Shown: positions 42,590-51,680 of the stretch, one piece after another
Layout of the letters: each line of letters opens with the position of its first letter
Numbering within the stretch: the first letter of the stretch is position 1
Origin: Aequorivita echinoideorum
GTDB taxonomy: Bacteria; Bacteroidota; Bacteroidia; Flavobacteriales; Flavobacteriaceae
DNA: 64,000 bases
Assembly: GCF_018476645.1 (NCBI RefSeq)
Contig: NZ_JAHCTB010000004.1
Span: 124,001-188,000, forward strand
Reading direction: 5' to 3'
Program-made: the position numbers and the translations under genes
Notes under the pieces: model-generated
The model's input: only the letters and a program-made list of their open reading frames with translations
Database searches by the model: none
What the model was told of the DNA's origin: nothing

Positions 42590-44794
42590 TTATACTCTGG
42601 TAACTTTATCAATTCCGTTTATTTTTTTGATGTTTTCAACAAGATTGTTGAGAATGTTTTTGTTTTTTACAATCACAACGATTTTCCCAGTGAATACCCC
42701 ATCATTACTGTCAAAATGGACACTTTTCATATCAATATGAAGGTTATTTGAAATTACCTTGGTAACGCCATTTACCAATCCTATGGTATCAATTCCCGTG
42801 ATGTTGAGTACCGCTTTAAATTCACGCTGCGTACTGTCTATCCATTTGGCGGGCATAATTCTATAACTGTAATTGCTTTGCAGTTGAAGCGCATTTGGAC
42901 AGTTTGTTTTATGGACTTTTATACCCTCGTTAACCGTTACAAACCCAAAAACATCATCTCCCGGAATGGGATTGCAGCAATTTGCCATTTTATAATCCAG
43001 TTTTTCCTCGTCCCGGCCAAAAACCAATTGGTCAAACTTTTCAGTAATCTCTTCCTTGTTTACATCTTCCGGTTTTTCTGGTTTTCGGATTCTATTTTTG
43101 AAGAACGAAATAAATGCATTGCTTCGGGATGCCGCAAAATCCTTCAATTTTTGGTTATCAATAATTCCAGCGCCCACGCGGTAATATAGATCCAAACTGG
43201 TTTTAACTTTGAAATAAATAACCAATTGGTTTATTAAATTTTCGTCCAAATTCAACTTTAAGGACTTTAATTTTCGAGCCAGGACCATTTTTCCTTCTTC
43301 GGCAATTTCTTTCTTTTCTTCCTTTAGCGATGATTTTATTTTTGAACGAGCGCGTCCTGTTGTGGCGTAATTGAGCCAGTTGGCAGTAGGCTTGGCATTA
43401 TCTGAAGTTATAATTTCTACTTGATCACCACTTTTAAGTTCGTGGCTCAGCGGTACCAGTTTTCCATTCACTTTTGTTCCGCGTGTATGCATCCCTATTT
43501 CTGTATGGATGTGAAATGCGAAGTCTAAAGCCGTGGCACCTTTGGGAAGCGAATAAAGATCACCCTTTGGCGTGAATACAAAAATTTCCTTTGCATAAAG
43601 GTTCAATTTGAATTCTTCAACGAAGTCGACCGCGCTTATCTCAGAATTTTCCAAGGTATCCTGAAGTTTGTTCAGCCAGCTTTCAAGGCCGCCGTCATCT
43701 TTTTCCTTGTTTTTGTATTTATAGTGTGCGGCAAAACCTTTCTCGGCAATTTCATTCATGCGCTCACTGCGAATCTGCACTTCAACCCATCGCCCTTTTG
43801 GCCCCATGACCGTAATGTGAAGTGCTTCATAACCTGTAGATTTTGGTGAAGAAATCCAATCACGAAGCCGTATGGGATTCGGTCTAAAATGATCGGTAAC
43901 TATGGAATATATTTTCCACGCCAGAAATTTTTCATTTTCAGGCGTGCTTTTGTAAATTATGCGTACAGCAAACTTATCATAAACTTCGTCGAAGCTCACG
44001 TTTTGCGCCATCATTTTTCGGCGAATGGAAAAAATGGATTTTGGCCGCCCTTTTATTTCATAATCAAGTGCTTCGGCATCCAGCGAATCTTTTATCACTT
44101 TATTGAATGCTTCAATATAAGCGTCCTGCTCTTCCTTACTTTCCTTTATTCGGCCCAAAATATCTGCATATACATCCGGCTCGGTAAATTTTAATCCTAA
44201 ATCCTCAAGTTCGGTCTTCACATTGTAAAGTCCAATTCTGTGGGCAAGCGGTGCGTAGATATAGAGCGTTTCTGAAGCGATTTTCTGTTGTTTGTGGGCT
44301 GGCATGCTGTCCATAGTCTGCATATTGTGCAGCCTATCCGCAATTTTTATAATGATTACGCGAATATCTTCATTAAGCGTCAAAAGCATTTTTCTGAAGT
44401 TTTCCGCTTGCATGGAAACGTCTTCAGACATGGAAATGTGCGCAATTTTTGTGAGTCCATCTACAATTCTGGCAACAGTGGTGCCGAAACTTTGCTCAAT
44501 ATCCTCCAGTGTATATTTGGTGTCTTCCACGACATCGTGAAGCAGTGCAGCCGCAATGGATGTGGCATCCAGGCCAATTTCTGAAGCCACAATTTTTGCT
44601 ACAGCTATGGGATGAAATATATAGGCTTCCCCGCTTTTTCGGCGTTGGTCCTTGTGTGCTTCCACGGCAAGATCAAAAGCGCTTCTAATCAATTTTTTGT
44701 CTTCCGCACTCAACGTACGGTAACTGATTTTCAGCAACTGTTTGTACTGTTTGGTAAGCTCCTTGTTTTCTTTTTCTAATGCGGCTTCTGTCAT
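42590..44794 (-). CDS. Bifunctional (p)ppGpp synthetase/hydrolase (RelA/SpoT)
   Basis: 734 residues in classic order. The HD hydrolase has AALLHDVVEDT (83-93) and RLHNMQTM. The synthetase has GRPKSIFSIRRKM, STGYEALHITV and WVEVQIRSERMNEIAEKGFA. A TGS domain (IFVFTPKGDLYSLPKGAT), a zinc-finger-type NCCNPIPGD and a C-terminal ACT domain follow. As in most Bacteroidota, both activities appear retained, so it would act as a Rel/SpoT-type stringent-response switch. Confidence 0.94.
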   Translation of the reverse strand: MTEAALEKENKELTKQYKQLLKISYRTLSAEDKKLIRSAFDLAVEAHKDQRRKSGEAYIFHPIAVAKIVASEIGLDATSIAAALLHDVVEDTKYTLEDIEQSFGTTVARIVDGLTKIAHISMSEDVSMQAENFRKMLLTLNEDIRVIIIKIADRLHNMQTMDSMPAHKQQKIASETLYIYAPLAHRIGLYNVKTELEDLGLKFTEPDVYADILGRIKESKEEQDAYIEAFNKVIKDSLDAEALDYEIKGRPKSIFSIRRKMMAQNVSFDEVYDKFAVRIIYKSTPENEKFLAWKIYSIVTDHFRPNPIRLRDWISSPKSTGYEALHITVMGPKGRWVEVQIRSERMNEIAEKGFAAHYKYKNKEKDDGGLESWLNKLQDTLENSEISAVDFVEEFKLNLYAKEIFVFTPKGDLYSLPKGATALDFAFHIHTEIGMHTRGTKVNGKLVPLSHELKSGDQVEIITSDNAKPTANWLNYATTGRARSKIKSSLKEEKKEIAEEGKMVLARKLKSLKLNLDENLINQLVIYFKVKTSLDLYYRVGAGIIDNQKLKDFAASRSNAFISFFKNRIRKPEKPEDVNKEEITEKFDQLVFGRDEEKLDYKMANCCNPIPGDDVFGFVTVNEGIKVHKTNCPNALQLQSNYSYRIMPAKWIDSTQREFKAVLNITGIDTIGLVNGVTKVISNNLHIDMKSVHFDSNDGVFTGKIVVIVKNKNILNNLVENIKKINGIDKVTRV

Positions 44795-44829
44795 AAACTA
44801 AATGTACTGATAAGAATATTAATAAGCAA

Positions 44830-44837
44830 CAAAATTA
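44830..44837 (-). promoter_or_regulatory. -7 promoter box of the RelA/SpoT gene
   Basis: TAATTTTG on the minus strand is an exact TAnnTTTG, 35 nt upstream of the start. Confidence 0.5.
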
Positions 44838-44871
44838 ATGCCGAGCGTGAGTATGTATAGGGAGCTAATAA

Positions 44872-46269
44872 TTAAGGTTGAGACGCAATTTCCCTCAAAA
44901 TAATTTCTGAAAGTTTCTCTGCCTGTGTGCGTATTTCATTTACGGCGGTGCTTTCCCATAATTCACCTTTTAAGTTGGGCCCCAATGTGTAAAGTCGATC
45001 CTGTGGTTTGTTTTCGCGGTCTATTATTTTAAAATTTTCGGTGTTCGTACTTATTCCCAATTTCAGAGCGTCCTGCTTCAAAAGGTCTTTATTTAAACAT
45101 TGGGTCAAGAAATTTCCCTCCAAGCGAAGGAGGTCTGTTTCTGGTCCAGTACAATTAATCACTCTTGAAACAATTATTTCCTGCTCGGTGGATTTCTTTT
45201 TGTCAAAATATCTCACACAAATATGTTCTGGAAATTCGTTCATATTGAGAAGTGTGCCAGATATTATGTGGAGAATGCCGTCATCGCATAATTCTTGAAT
45301 TTTTTTATGCGAATCCATTGGTATTCGGTGGCGGATACTGCCCCACAGATGTCTGAATCTTCGCATAAAGAGTTGTTTTTCATACTCTGAAAAAGACTGC
45401 CAAAACTTTTGCAGATGAGGGCGAAGAGCATCAATGACGGATTCGGGAGGATAACCATTTTTTCGGGCGATTTTTAAATGTTTATTTACAAAACTGAAAA
45501 GATTATGAAGCGAGATTTTCTGGGGAAGTTCTTCAATGATTCTTGTATAATTTTCAAGTTCTGTATGCGGTAAAATTCCGAAGCCATTGGGTGATATACT
45601 ATAAATTTGACCATTGAAATTTTGCTCCCTGAGACCAAAAACGGTATCGACCATAGTTAAACCGTTACCAATAATCAAAACGGGTAAATTTGAATTAAGC
45701 CCCTTAACGGAAGAAAGTTTCCAAGGATTTCTGAAATAGTTGTTGCTTTGGTAAAAATCCATATTTCCAATTTGTGGATTTCTGGGCTCATTGTTTCCGG
45801 TAGCGAGAATGCAGCAATCAATATTTGCAACGGTTTTGCCGTTGGTTTTTAAAGAAATATGATTGTTTGCAACGGAAAGTTCTGTAACAGTTTCGTCAAC
45901 GTTTTTTATGATAATCTGCTTTTCGGCAGCAATTTTTATTGCGTTGTTCCAAATAGATTGCAAATAGTCTCCGTAAATTTTTCTTGGTAGGAAAGAATGT
46001 GCCACGGTTTGCCTATTTTTTTCGGAAAAATCTCTTCGAAGCATTACCCAATTAACAAAATGATCTGGTTTGCTGGGAAATGCGCTCATTTTTTGAGCCG
46101 AAACATTCAGCAAATGAGCATTTGAGTAGGGTTGGTATGCAATTCCACGATTGGGAGATTCGCTATTGTCAAAAATAAATATTTCAACAGCACAATTGGA
46201 TTTTTCAATAAGATGAACCGCGAGCATGGTACCAGAAAACCCACCACCAACAATGCCTATTTTCTTCAT
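44872..46269 (-). CDS. FAD/NAD(P)-binding protein (YdhS/HcpN-type)
   Basis: 465 residues: GIVGGGFSGTMLAVHLI (dinucleotide loop 4-20), RGIAYQPYSNAHLLNVSA, DCCILATGNNEPRNP and NCTGPETDLLR near the C-terminus. It belongs to the NAD_binding_9 group of putative monooxygenase-like flavoproteins whose substrates are unknown. It stands alone, with its own -7 box. Confidence 0.78.
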   Translation of the reverse strand: MKKIGIVGGGFSGTMLAVHLIEKSNCAVEIFIFDNSESPNRGIAYQPYSNAHLLNVSAQKMSAFPSKPDHFVNWVMLRRDFSEKNRQTVAHSFLPRKIYGDYLQSIWNNAIKIAAEKQIIIKNVDETVTELSVANNHISLKTNGKTVANIDCCILATGNNEPRNPQIGNMDFYQSNNYFRNPWKLSSVKGLNSNLPVLIIGNGLTMVDTVFGLREQNFNGQIYSISPNGFGILPHTELENYTRIIEELPQKISLHNLFSFVNKHLKIARKNGYPPESVIDALRPHLQKFWQSFSEYEKQLFMRRFRHLWGSIRHRIPMDSHKKIQELCDDGILHIISGTLLNMNEFPEHICVRYFDKKKSTEQEIIVSRVINCTGPETDLLRLEGNFLTQCLNKDLLKQDALKLGISTNTENFKIIDRENKPQDRLYTLGPNLKGELWESTAVNEIRTQAEKLSEIILREIASQP

Positions 46270-46325
46270 TTTCTTACTAAAATTTTCGCGGATTCTATTC
46301 GTAAATAATTTGATATTTGCGGAAT

Positions 46326-46333
46326 CAAAAGTA
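46326..46333 (-). promoter_or_regulatory. -7 promoter box of the FAD/NAD(P)-binding gene
   Basis: TACTTTTG on the minus strand is an exact TAnnTTTG, about 56 nt upstream of the start. Confidence 0.5.
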
Positions 46334-46461
46334 GTGAAAAGGTTTTCTCTCTAATGTTTAAAATATTTGAAACTTTTGATAAACTATAACAGATATACCT
46401 TTTTCAAAAACATTTAACCATCACTTGCAATTTCTTAAGTCAAATTAACAAACATTGCGCT

Positions 46462-46469
46462 TACATTCG
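46462..46469 (+). promoter_or_regulatory. Weak -7 box of the small hydrophilic gene
   Basis: TACATTCG differs from TAnnTTTG at one position, 27 nt before the ATG at 46497. Confidence 0.3.
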
Positions 46470-46496
46470 TTTGTATCATTCAAATATTTAAGTATT

Positions 46497-46730
46497 ATGA
46501 AAACCAAAGGAAATTCAGAAAAGGAAAAAAATGAAAATGCTCCAAAACCACAAAAGCGTTGGGACGTAAAACCGGGTGAGCGCACAAGCGACCCCAAGGA
46601 GCAACAAATTCAGCGTGTTTGGGAAGAGTCCAAAAAAGAACAGCAAGAAAACGCGGCACGACCAGGAATGGACGCCAAGGATATAAAGCAACACGATGAG
46701 GATGGAAATCCACGCAAAAAGGAAAAGTGA
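46497..46730 (+). CDS. Small hydrophilic protein of unknown function
   Basis: 77 residues, almost all charged or polar: Lys/Glu-rich start, RWDVKPGERTSDPKEQQIQ in the middle, DAKDIKQHDEDGNPRKKEK at the end. It has no Cys and very few hydrophobic residues, so it is probably intrinsically disordered. The ATG at 46497 is chosen because it lies just after the likely promoter; an upstream in-frame start at 46455 precedes it. It was not recognised as a known family. It could be stress-related, as similar small charged proteins are. Confidence 0.6.
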   Translation: MKTKGNSEKEKNENAPKPQKRWDVKPGERTSDPKEQQIQRVWEESKKEQQENAARPGMDAKDIKQHDEDGNPRKKEK

Positions 46731-46775
46731 TGAATGTGAAAATCCTTCTATTGGAAAGCTCGTATTATTGATGTA

Positions 46776-46801
46776 TTTGATTTTTTGATTAAAAAATCAA
46801 A
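46776..46801. repeat. Perfect palindrome over the lipoprotein promoter
   Basis: TTTGATTTTTT (46776-46786) and AAAAAATCAAA (46791-46801) form a perfect 11-bp inverted repeat with a 4-bp centre GATT. It covers the -33 TTG of the next gene. Confidence 0.7.
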
Positions 46802-46813
46802 TCAGTAACTTTG
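46785..46813 (+). promoter_or_regulatory. Promoter of the lipoprotein gene
   Basis: TTG (46785-46787), an 18-nt spacer and TAACTTTG (46806-46813) match both halves of the Bacteroidota promoter, 17 nt before the GTG at 46831. Confidence 0.65.
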
Positions 46814-46830
46814 GTTTCTAATTTTTGTAT

Positions 46831-47379
46831 GTGAAACTATTATTACATATCATTTTAATGTCGTCCTTATTAGCGTTATCAAGCTGCATCCCAATTCGCA
46901 TTGCGCCAAAGATTGAAACCGATAAAGTTGTAAAAGGAAAAAAAATTAAAAGGCAATTTCCCAAAAAATATGTTTTCGTTTTTGAGGATCCAAAAGAAGC
47001 GGATGAATTTTACAATTATATAAATACGAAATACCAACTGCAGCATTTGGATGTGGAGTTTAATGTCCCGTTTAGTGTAAACGGCGAAGATTTCTTTTTT
47101 ACTTTTTATGAGACAGAGATTTCTACCAAAACCATTAATTTACTTCCTATGTTTATAGATGCAACATTGGAATCAAATGATGTGGGCCCAATGCTAGAAG
47201 ACCAATATTTTTATAGAAAAGGAAACTGGTACATTGGCGTTACGGTCTCCAATGATAAATTTGAGGATTGTCTTGCGCCAGAATTTAAATCACGTGAAAA
47301 TGTCTTGAAATTTCTTCGGAAAATGCGCGTTGAGTATCTAACTACACACAATTACGTGGAAGCACTTTTAAGAAAGTAA
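46831..47379 (+). CDS. Lipoprotein of unknown function
   Basis: About 182 residues. A short signal peptide ends in the lipobox ALSSC; the mature part begins IPIRIAPKIETD and is mixed alpha/beta with no recognised domain. The first codon is taken as GTG (46831), because the frame has only TTG two codons earlier and the transcription start is expected near 46816. It is probably anchored in the envelope. The palindrome over its promoter suggests specific regulation. Confidence 0.7.
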   Translation: MKLLLHIILMSSLLALSSCIPIRIAPKIETDKVVKGKKIKRQFPKKYVFVFEDPKEADEFYNYINTKYQLQHLDVEFNVPFSVNGEDFFFTFYETEISTKTINLLPMFIDATLESNDVGPMLEDQYFYRKGNWYIGVTVSNDKFEDCLAPEFKSRENVLKFLRKMRVEYLTTHNYVEALLRK

Positions 47380-47416
47380 AGATTTCCTTTACCTTTAAAG
47401 TATTCTTTTGAAATGT

Positions 47417-49534
47417 TTACGAAATATAGTTCCAAATATTTCGATACTTCACGAGCTGCGAGTATGCTTCCTTAAGAGGAATATTCTCTTCGGAAGAAAG
47501 ATTTGGATCGGCTTTCAATGTTTGCGAGGCATAACTTCTAGCAATTTTCAAAATCTCTGAATCCTTTACAATATCTGCAATCCGAAGATTCAACACCCCG
47601 CTTTGCTGTGTGCCCATTATATCTCCTGGTCCACGAAGTTTTAAATCTACTTCCGCAATCTCAAAGCCGTCACTCGTTCGCACCATAGTTTCAAGTCTCG
47701 TTTTTGCATCTGCCGAAAGTTTGTGGCCGGTCATTAATATACAATAGCTTTGTTCTGCGCCCCTACCCACACGGCCGCGTAATTGGTGCAGTTGCGACAA
47801 CCCGAAACGCTCTGCACTCTCAATGACCATGACGCTTGCGTTTGGAACATTTACGCCCACTTCAATAACTGTGGTCGCTACCATTATTTGCGTTTCACCA
47901 TTAACAAACCGGCTCATTTCATAATCTTTATCTGCGGGTTTCATTTGGCCGTGCACTATGGATACTTGATAATTGGGGCCCGGACCGTGGGGTGGAAATT
48001 CCCGAACAATACTTTCGTAACCATCCATCAAATCTTTGTAATCCATCGTTTCGCTTTCCTGAATTAGCGGATAGACAATGTACACTTGTCTTCCCTTGCT
48101 TATTTCATCCTTGATAAACCGAAATACCTTGAGTCTATTTGAGTCAAATCGATGCACTGTTTTAATGTCCTTTCTGCCCGGCGGAAGTTCGTCAATTACG
48201 CTAATATCCAAATCTCCATAAACGCTCATCGCGAGGGTGCGGGGAATAGGGGTGGCGGTCATCACCAGAACGTGTGGTGGGTATTCATTTTTATGCCATA
48301 ATTTACTGCGTTGTGCTACGCCAAATCGATGCTGTTCGTCAACGATTGCCAGCCCTAAATTTTTAAATTTTACCTTGTCCTCAAGCAGGGCATGGGTTCC
48401 TATCAAAATGTTTAACTCACCATTTTCAAGCTTTTTATGAATTTCTCTTCTTTTTGAAGTTTTTGTTGAACCAGTAAGTAATTCAATGCTGGTATTCAGT
48501 TTTTTACATAATTTGGTAAGACCTTGATAATGCTGAACTGACAAAATTTCAGTTGGAGCCATTAAACAAGCTTGAAAACCGTTGTCAAGTGCTATTAACA
48601 TTGACATCAACGCTACAATGGTCTTGCCTGAACCCACATCACCCTGCAATAATCGGTTCATCTGGGCATTGCTTCCCAAATCATTCCGAATTTCTTTAAT
48701 TACGCGCTTCTGTGCTTCTGTTAAATTGAATGGTAAATGTTCCGAAAAAAAAGTGTTGAAATTATGTCCAATTTTCTCGAAAGTATATCCCTTAATTTTG
48801 GATTTATGGATCAGATTTTTTCGGATCAATTGCAACTGTATGTAAAATAATTCCTCAAATTTCAATCGATATTGCGCACGTGCCAGGTGCGCATGACTTT
48901 TGGGAAAATGAATATTAAAAAGTGCTTCTTTTTTCGAAACCAATTTTAATTCGTTTAAAATCGTTTTCGATAACGATTCTGAAAATGCATTTTTACTTTC
49001 AATGAAAAGTTGCTGCATTAAGGAATTTATCACTCTGTTCGTAATACCACTATTCGTTAACTTTTCGGTGGAAGGGTACACGGGCTGCATCGCTGAACGA
49101 ATGCTTTTTTCGTGCGTTTCAAGCAATTCCATCTCGGGATGTGGCATGCTAAAAGTGTCATTGAAAAAATTCGTTTTCCCGAAAATGACATACGGAACGT
49201 TAATTTTTAAATTTTCGCGAATCCATTTTTGCCCTCGGAACCAAACCAATTCCATCGAGCCAGTTTCATCAACGAACGTTGCCACGAGTCGCTTTCCACG
49301 TTTTTGTTCAACGGTTTTTATGTGCGTGATTTTTCCTATAATTTGGACTTCGGCATTGGTTTGCTGCAATTGCGCGATTTTATAATACTGCGTCCGATCT
49401 AAATATCTATTAGGAAAAAGATTCAGCAAATCCTGAAACGTGTGGATTCCAAGTTCCTTTTTCAGCAAATCTGCCCGATTGGGACCAACGCCTTTCAGGT
49501 AATCTATGGGAGTTTGCAGGAAATTGGCATTCAT
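47417..49534 (-). CDS. recG: ATP-dependent DNA helicase RecG
   Basis: Fork-reversal and junction-migration helicase of 705 residues. The N-terminal wedge/OB domain opens with IDYLKGVGPNRADLL. It is followed by Walker A GDVGSGKT, DEQH in motif II (IVDEQHRFGVAQR), TATPIPRTLA, and the C-terminal QLRGRVGRG and KLRGPGDIMGTQQSG. All features are canonical. A near-match -7 box lies just upstream of the start. Confidence 0.96.
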   Translation of the reverse strand: MNANFLQTPIDYLKGVGPNRADLLKKELGIHTFQDLLNLFPNRYLDRTQYYKIAQLQQTNAEVQIIGKITHIKTVEQKRGKRLVATFVDETGSMELVWFRGQKWIRENLKINVPYVIFGKTNFFNDTFSMPHPEMELLETHEKSIRSAMQPVYPSTEKLTNSGITNRVINSLMQQLFIESKNAFSESLSKTILNELKLVSKKEALFNIHFPKSHAHLARAQYRLKFEELFYIQLQLIRKNLIHKSKIKGYTFEKIGHNFNTFFSEHLPFNLTEAQKRVIKEIRNDLGSNAQMNRLLQGDVGSGKTIVALMSMLIALDNGFQACLMAPTEILSVQHYQGLTKLCKKLNTSIELLTGSTKTSKRREIHKKLENGELNILIGTHALLEDKVKFKNLGLAIVDEQHRFGVAQRSKLWHKNEYPPHVLVMTATPIPRTLAMSVYGDLDISVIDELPPGRKDIKTVHRFDSNRLKVFRFIKDEISKGRQVYIVYPLIQESETMDYKDLMDGYESIVREFPPHGPGPNYQVSIVHGQMKPADKDYEMSRFVNGETQIMVATTVIEVGVNVPNASVMVIESAERFGLSQLHQLRGRVGRGAEQSYCILMTGHKLSADAKTRLETMVRTSDGFEIAEVDLKLRGPGDIMGTQQSGVLNLRIADIVKDSEILKIARSYASQTLKADPNLSSEENIPLKEAYSQLVKYRNIWNYIS

Positions 49535-49538
49535 AAAA

Positions 49539-49546
49539 CGAAAATA
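49539..49546 (-). promoter_or_regulatory. Weak -7 box of recG
   Basis: TATTTTCG on the minus strand differs from TAnnTTTG at one position and lies 4 nt from the start codon, so if used the transcript is nearly leaderless. Confidence 0.3.
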
Positions 49547-49625
49547 CTAATTCCCACGATTGCGGGAAATCCCATTGCCTGAAAATTTGTAATTTGCTGA
49601 CTCATAAAAATTGCTCTTCATTAAA

Positions 49626-51680
49626 ATGAATAAATTCCTCATTGCGCTTTTCTTTTCAAGCTTTCCAGTTTTTTCACAACAGACAGATGTGGTGGATTTT
49701 CAAAAGATTTCCGCAATTGTAGAGCCTTCTTTTGTTGAAAAAAAAGTGGAAGGAAGCGTGAAAATCGATTTTAAAATGTTGAAAAACGTAGATTCCGTTT
49801 TTCTCGATGCGGTAAATTTTGAATTATTTAAGAGTAACGAAAATGGTATTAAAATTTCAGAAAGCGAAAACAAAATATGGTTGGTATCAAATTTTGAAGA
49901 AGGCAAAAAATATAGCGTAGATATTTCATATCAAGTTTTTCCAAAGCAAACAGTCTATTTTTTTGAGGATCAAATTTGGACGCAGGGTCAGGGTAAATAT
50001 ACTTCGCATTGGTTGCCAAGCATCGACGATGTAAATGATAAAATTGAATTCGATTTAACCATTTTAGCCCCAAATGAAAAAAAAGTAATTTCCAACGGAA
50101 AGCTTTTAAAAATCGCCACCAATGCCGAAGTAAATAGTTGGCAATTTGATATGAAAGAATCTATGTCCAGTTATTTGGTAGCTTTCGCAATCGGCAATTT
50201 CGACAAAAAAGAACTCATTTCAAAATCCGGAATTCCAATCGAATTGTATTATAAACCATCAGATTCCCTAAAAGTAGAACCCACGTACCGCTACAGCAAA
50301 AAGATTTTCGACTTTTTGGAAACCGAAATCGGTCTGCCTTTTCCGTGGCAAAATTACAAGCAAGCTCCCGTCCGTGATTTCCTTTATGCGGGAATGGAAA
50401 ATACAACGGCGACCTTTTTTTCTGAAGCGTTTGTGGTGGATTCTACAGGGTTTAATGATAGGAATTATGTAAATGTAAATGCGCACGAGCTGGCCCACCA
50501 GTGGTTTGGGAATTTGGTTACCGAGACCGCGAATGAGGACCATTGGCTGCAGGAAGGTTTCGCCACTTATTATGCGTTATTGGCAGAAAAGGAAATTTTT
50601 GGCGAAGATTATTTTTATTGGCAACTCTACCAAACCGCCGAGCAATTAAAGGCTGCGAGCGATGATGGCAAAGGCGAATCGCTATTGGATCCAAAAGCGA
50701 GTTCGCTTACTTTTTATCAAAAAGGAGCGTGGGCGCTTCATATTTTGCGTGAGAAAATAGGGGATGAAGCATTTAAAGCAGCAATTAAAAATTATTTGGA
50801 AGAATACAAATTCAAGAACGTATCTACCCAAGATTTTTTGAATGAAGTTAAAGCCGTTTCACAAATGGAAATTGCGGATTTTGAAAATAATTGGCTAAAA
50901 CAAAGCGCATTTCAAAGCGAGGAAGCATACCAATCTTTGTTAAAATCGTCATTTATTCAAAAATATTTTGAAATTTCCGCGCTTCGTGGGCTTCCTATTT
51001 CAGAAAAAAAAATCCAGTTGAAAACCGCGCTTACTTTTCCGAATGATTTCATTGGGCAGGAAGCTGTTTTTCAATTGGTTGATGAGCCAGTTTCAGAAAC
51101 GCTTCCCCTCTATAAAAATGCTTTTGAAAGCAACAATCTATACGTGCGGCAAGCGGTAGCGCTTTCACTGCAAACCATTCCGAAGGAACTTCAAAAGGAA
51201 TATGAGAGCCTTTTGAATGATGAATCGTATGTAACGATGGAAGCGGCATTGTACCAACTTTGGTTGCAGTTTCCAGAAAATAGGGCTGAATATCTAAAAA
51301 AAACAAAGGAATTTGAAGGATTTCAGAATAAAAACATTCGGCAATTGTGGCTGGCTTTGGCGCTGCTTACGGATGGATTTGAAAATTCAGAAAAGGAAAA
51401 GTATCTGGCTGAATTACAAAATTATGCCTCCACAAAATGGAGTTTTGAAATTCGTGAGAAAGCTTTTGAATTTGTGAATGAACTTCAACTCTGGAACGAG
51501 GAATCACTTAAAAACCTTGCGGAAGCTGCGGTGCACCCTACTTGGCGTTTTTCAAAATCTTCCAAGGAAATGTTGAAACAACTACTTCAAAATGAGAATT
51601 ATTGGCGACAATTTCAGAATCTGAAAACGGAAATTTCACCCGAAGCATCTCGTTATCTAAATAAAATTCTTCAAGAATGA
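49626..51680 (+). CDS. M1-family metallopeptidase
   Basis: 684 residues. A signal peptide (LIALFFSSFPVFSQ) indicates export. The gluzincin core is intact: GMENTTATFF in place of the GAMEN substrate motif, HELAHQWFG, and the third zinc Glu 18 residues on in HWLQEGFATYYA. A helical C-terminal domain of about 250 residues follows. It removes N-terminal residues from peptides, probably in the periplasm. Its stop overlaps the patatin start (ATGA). Confidence 0.92.
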   Translation: MNKFLIALFFSSFPVFSQQTDVVDFQKISAIVEPSFVEKKVEGSVKIDFKMLKNVDSVFLDAVNFELFKSNENGIKISESENKIWLVSNFEEGKKYSVDISYQVFPKQTVYFFEDQIWTQGQGKYTSHWLPSIDDVNDKIEFDLTILAPNEKKVISNGKLLKIATNAEVNSWQFDMKESMSSYLVAFAIGNFDKKELISKSGIPIELYYKPSDSLKVEPTYRYSKKIFDFLETEIGLPFPWQNYKQAPVRDFLYAGMENTTATFFSEAFVVDSTGFNDRNYVNVNAHELAHQWFGNLVTETANEDHWLQEGFATYYALLAEKEIFGEDYFYWQLYQTAEQLKAASDDGKGESLLDPKASSLTFYQKGAWALHILREKIGDEAFKAAIKNYLEEYKFKNVSTQDFLNEVKAVSQMEIADFENNWLKQSAFQSEEAYQSLLKSSFIQKYFEISALRGLPISEKKIQLKTALTFPNDFIGQEAVFQLVDEPVSETLPLYKNAFESNNLYVRQAVALSLQTIPKELQKEYESLLNDESYVTMEAALYQLWLQFPENRAEYLKKTKEFEGFQNKNIRQLWLALALLTDGFENSEKEKYLAELQNYASTKWSFEIREKAFEFVNELQLWNEESLKNLAEAAVHPTWRFSKSSKEMLKQLLQNENYWRQFQNLKTEISPEASRYLNKILQE

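Noticed and set aside
46776-46801. Rho-independent terminator of the small gene ending at 46730
   Set aside because: The stem is nearly all A/T and no T-tract follows it; its place on the next promoter favours an operator. A minor terminating role is not excluded.
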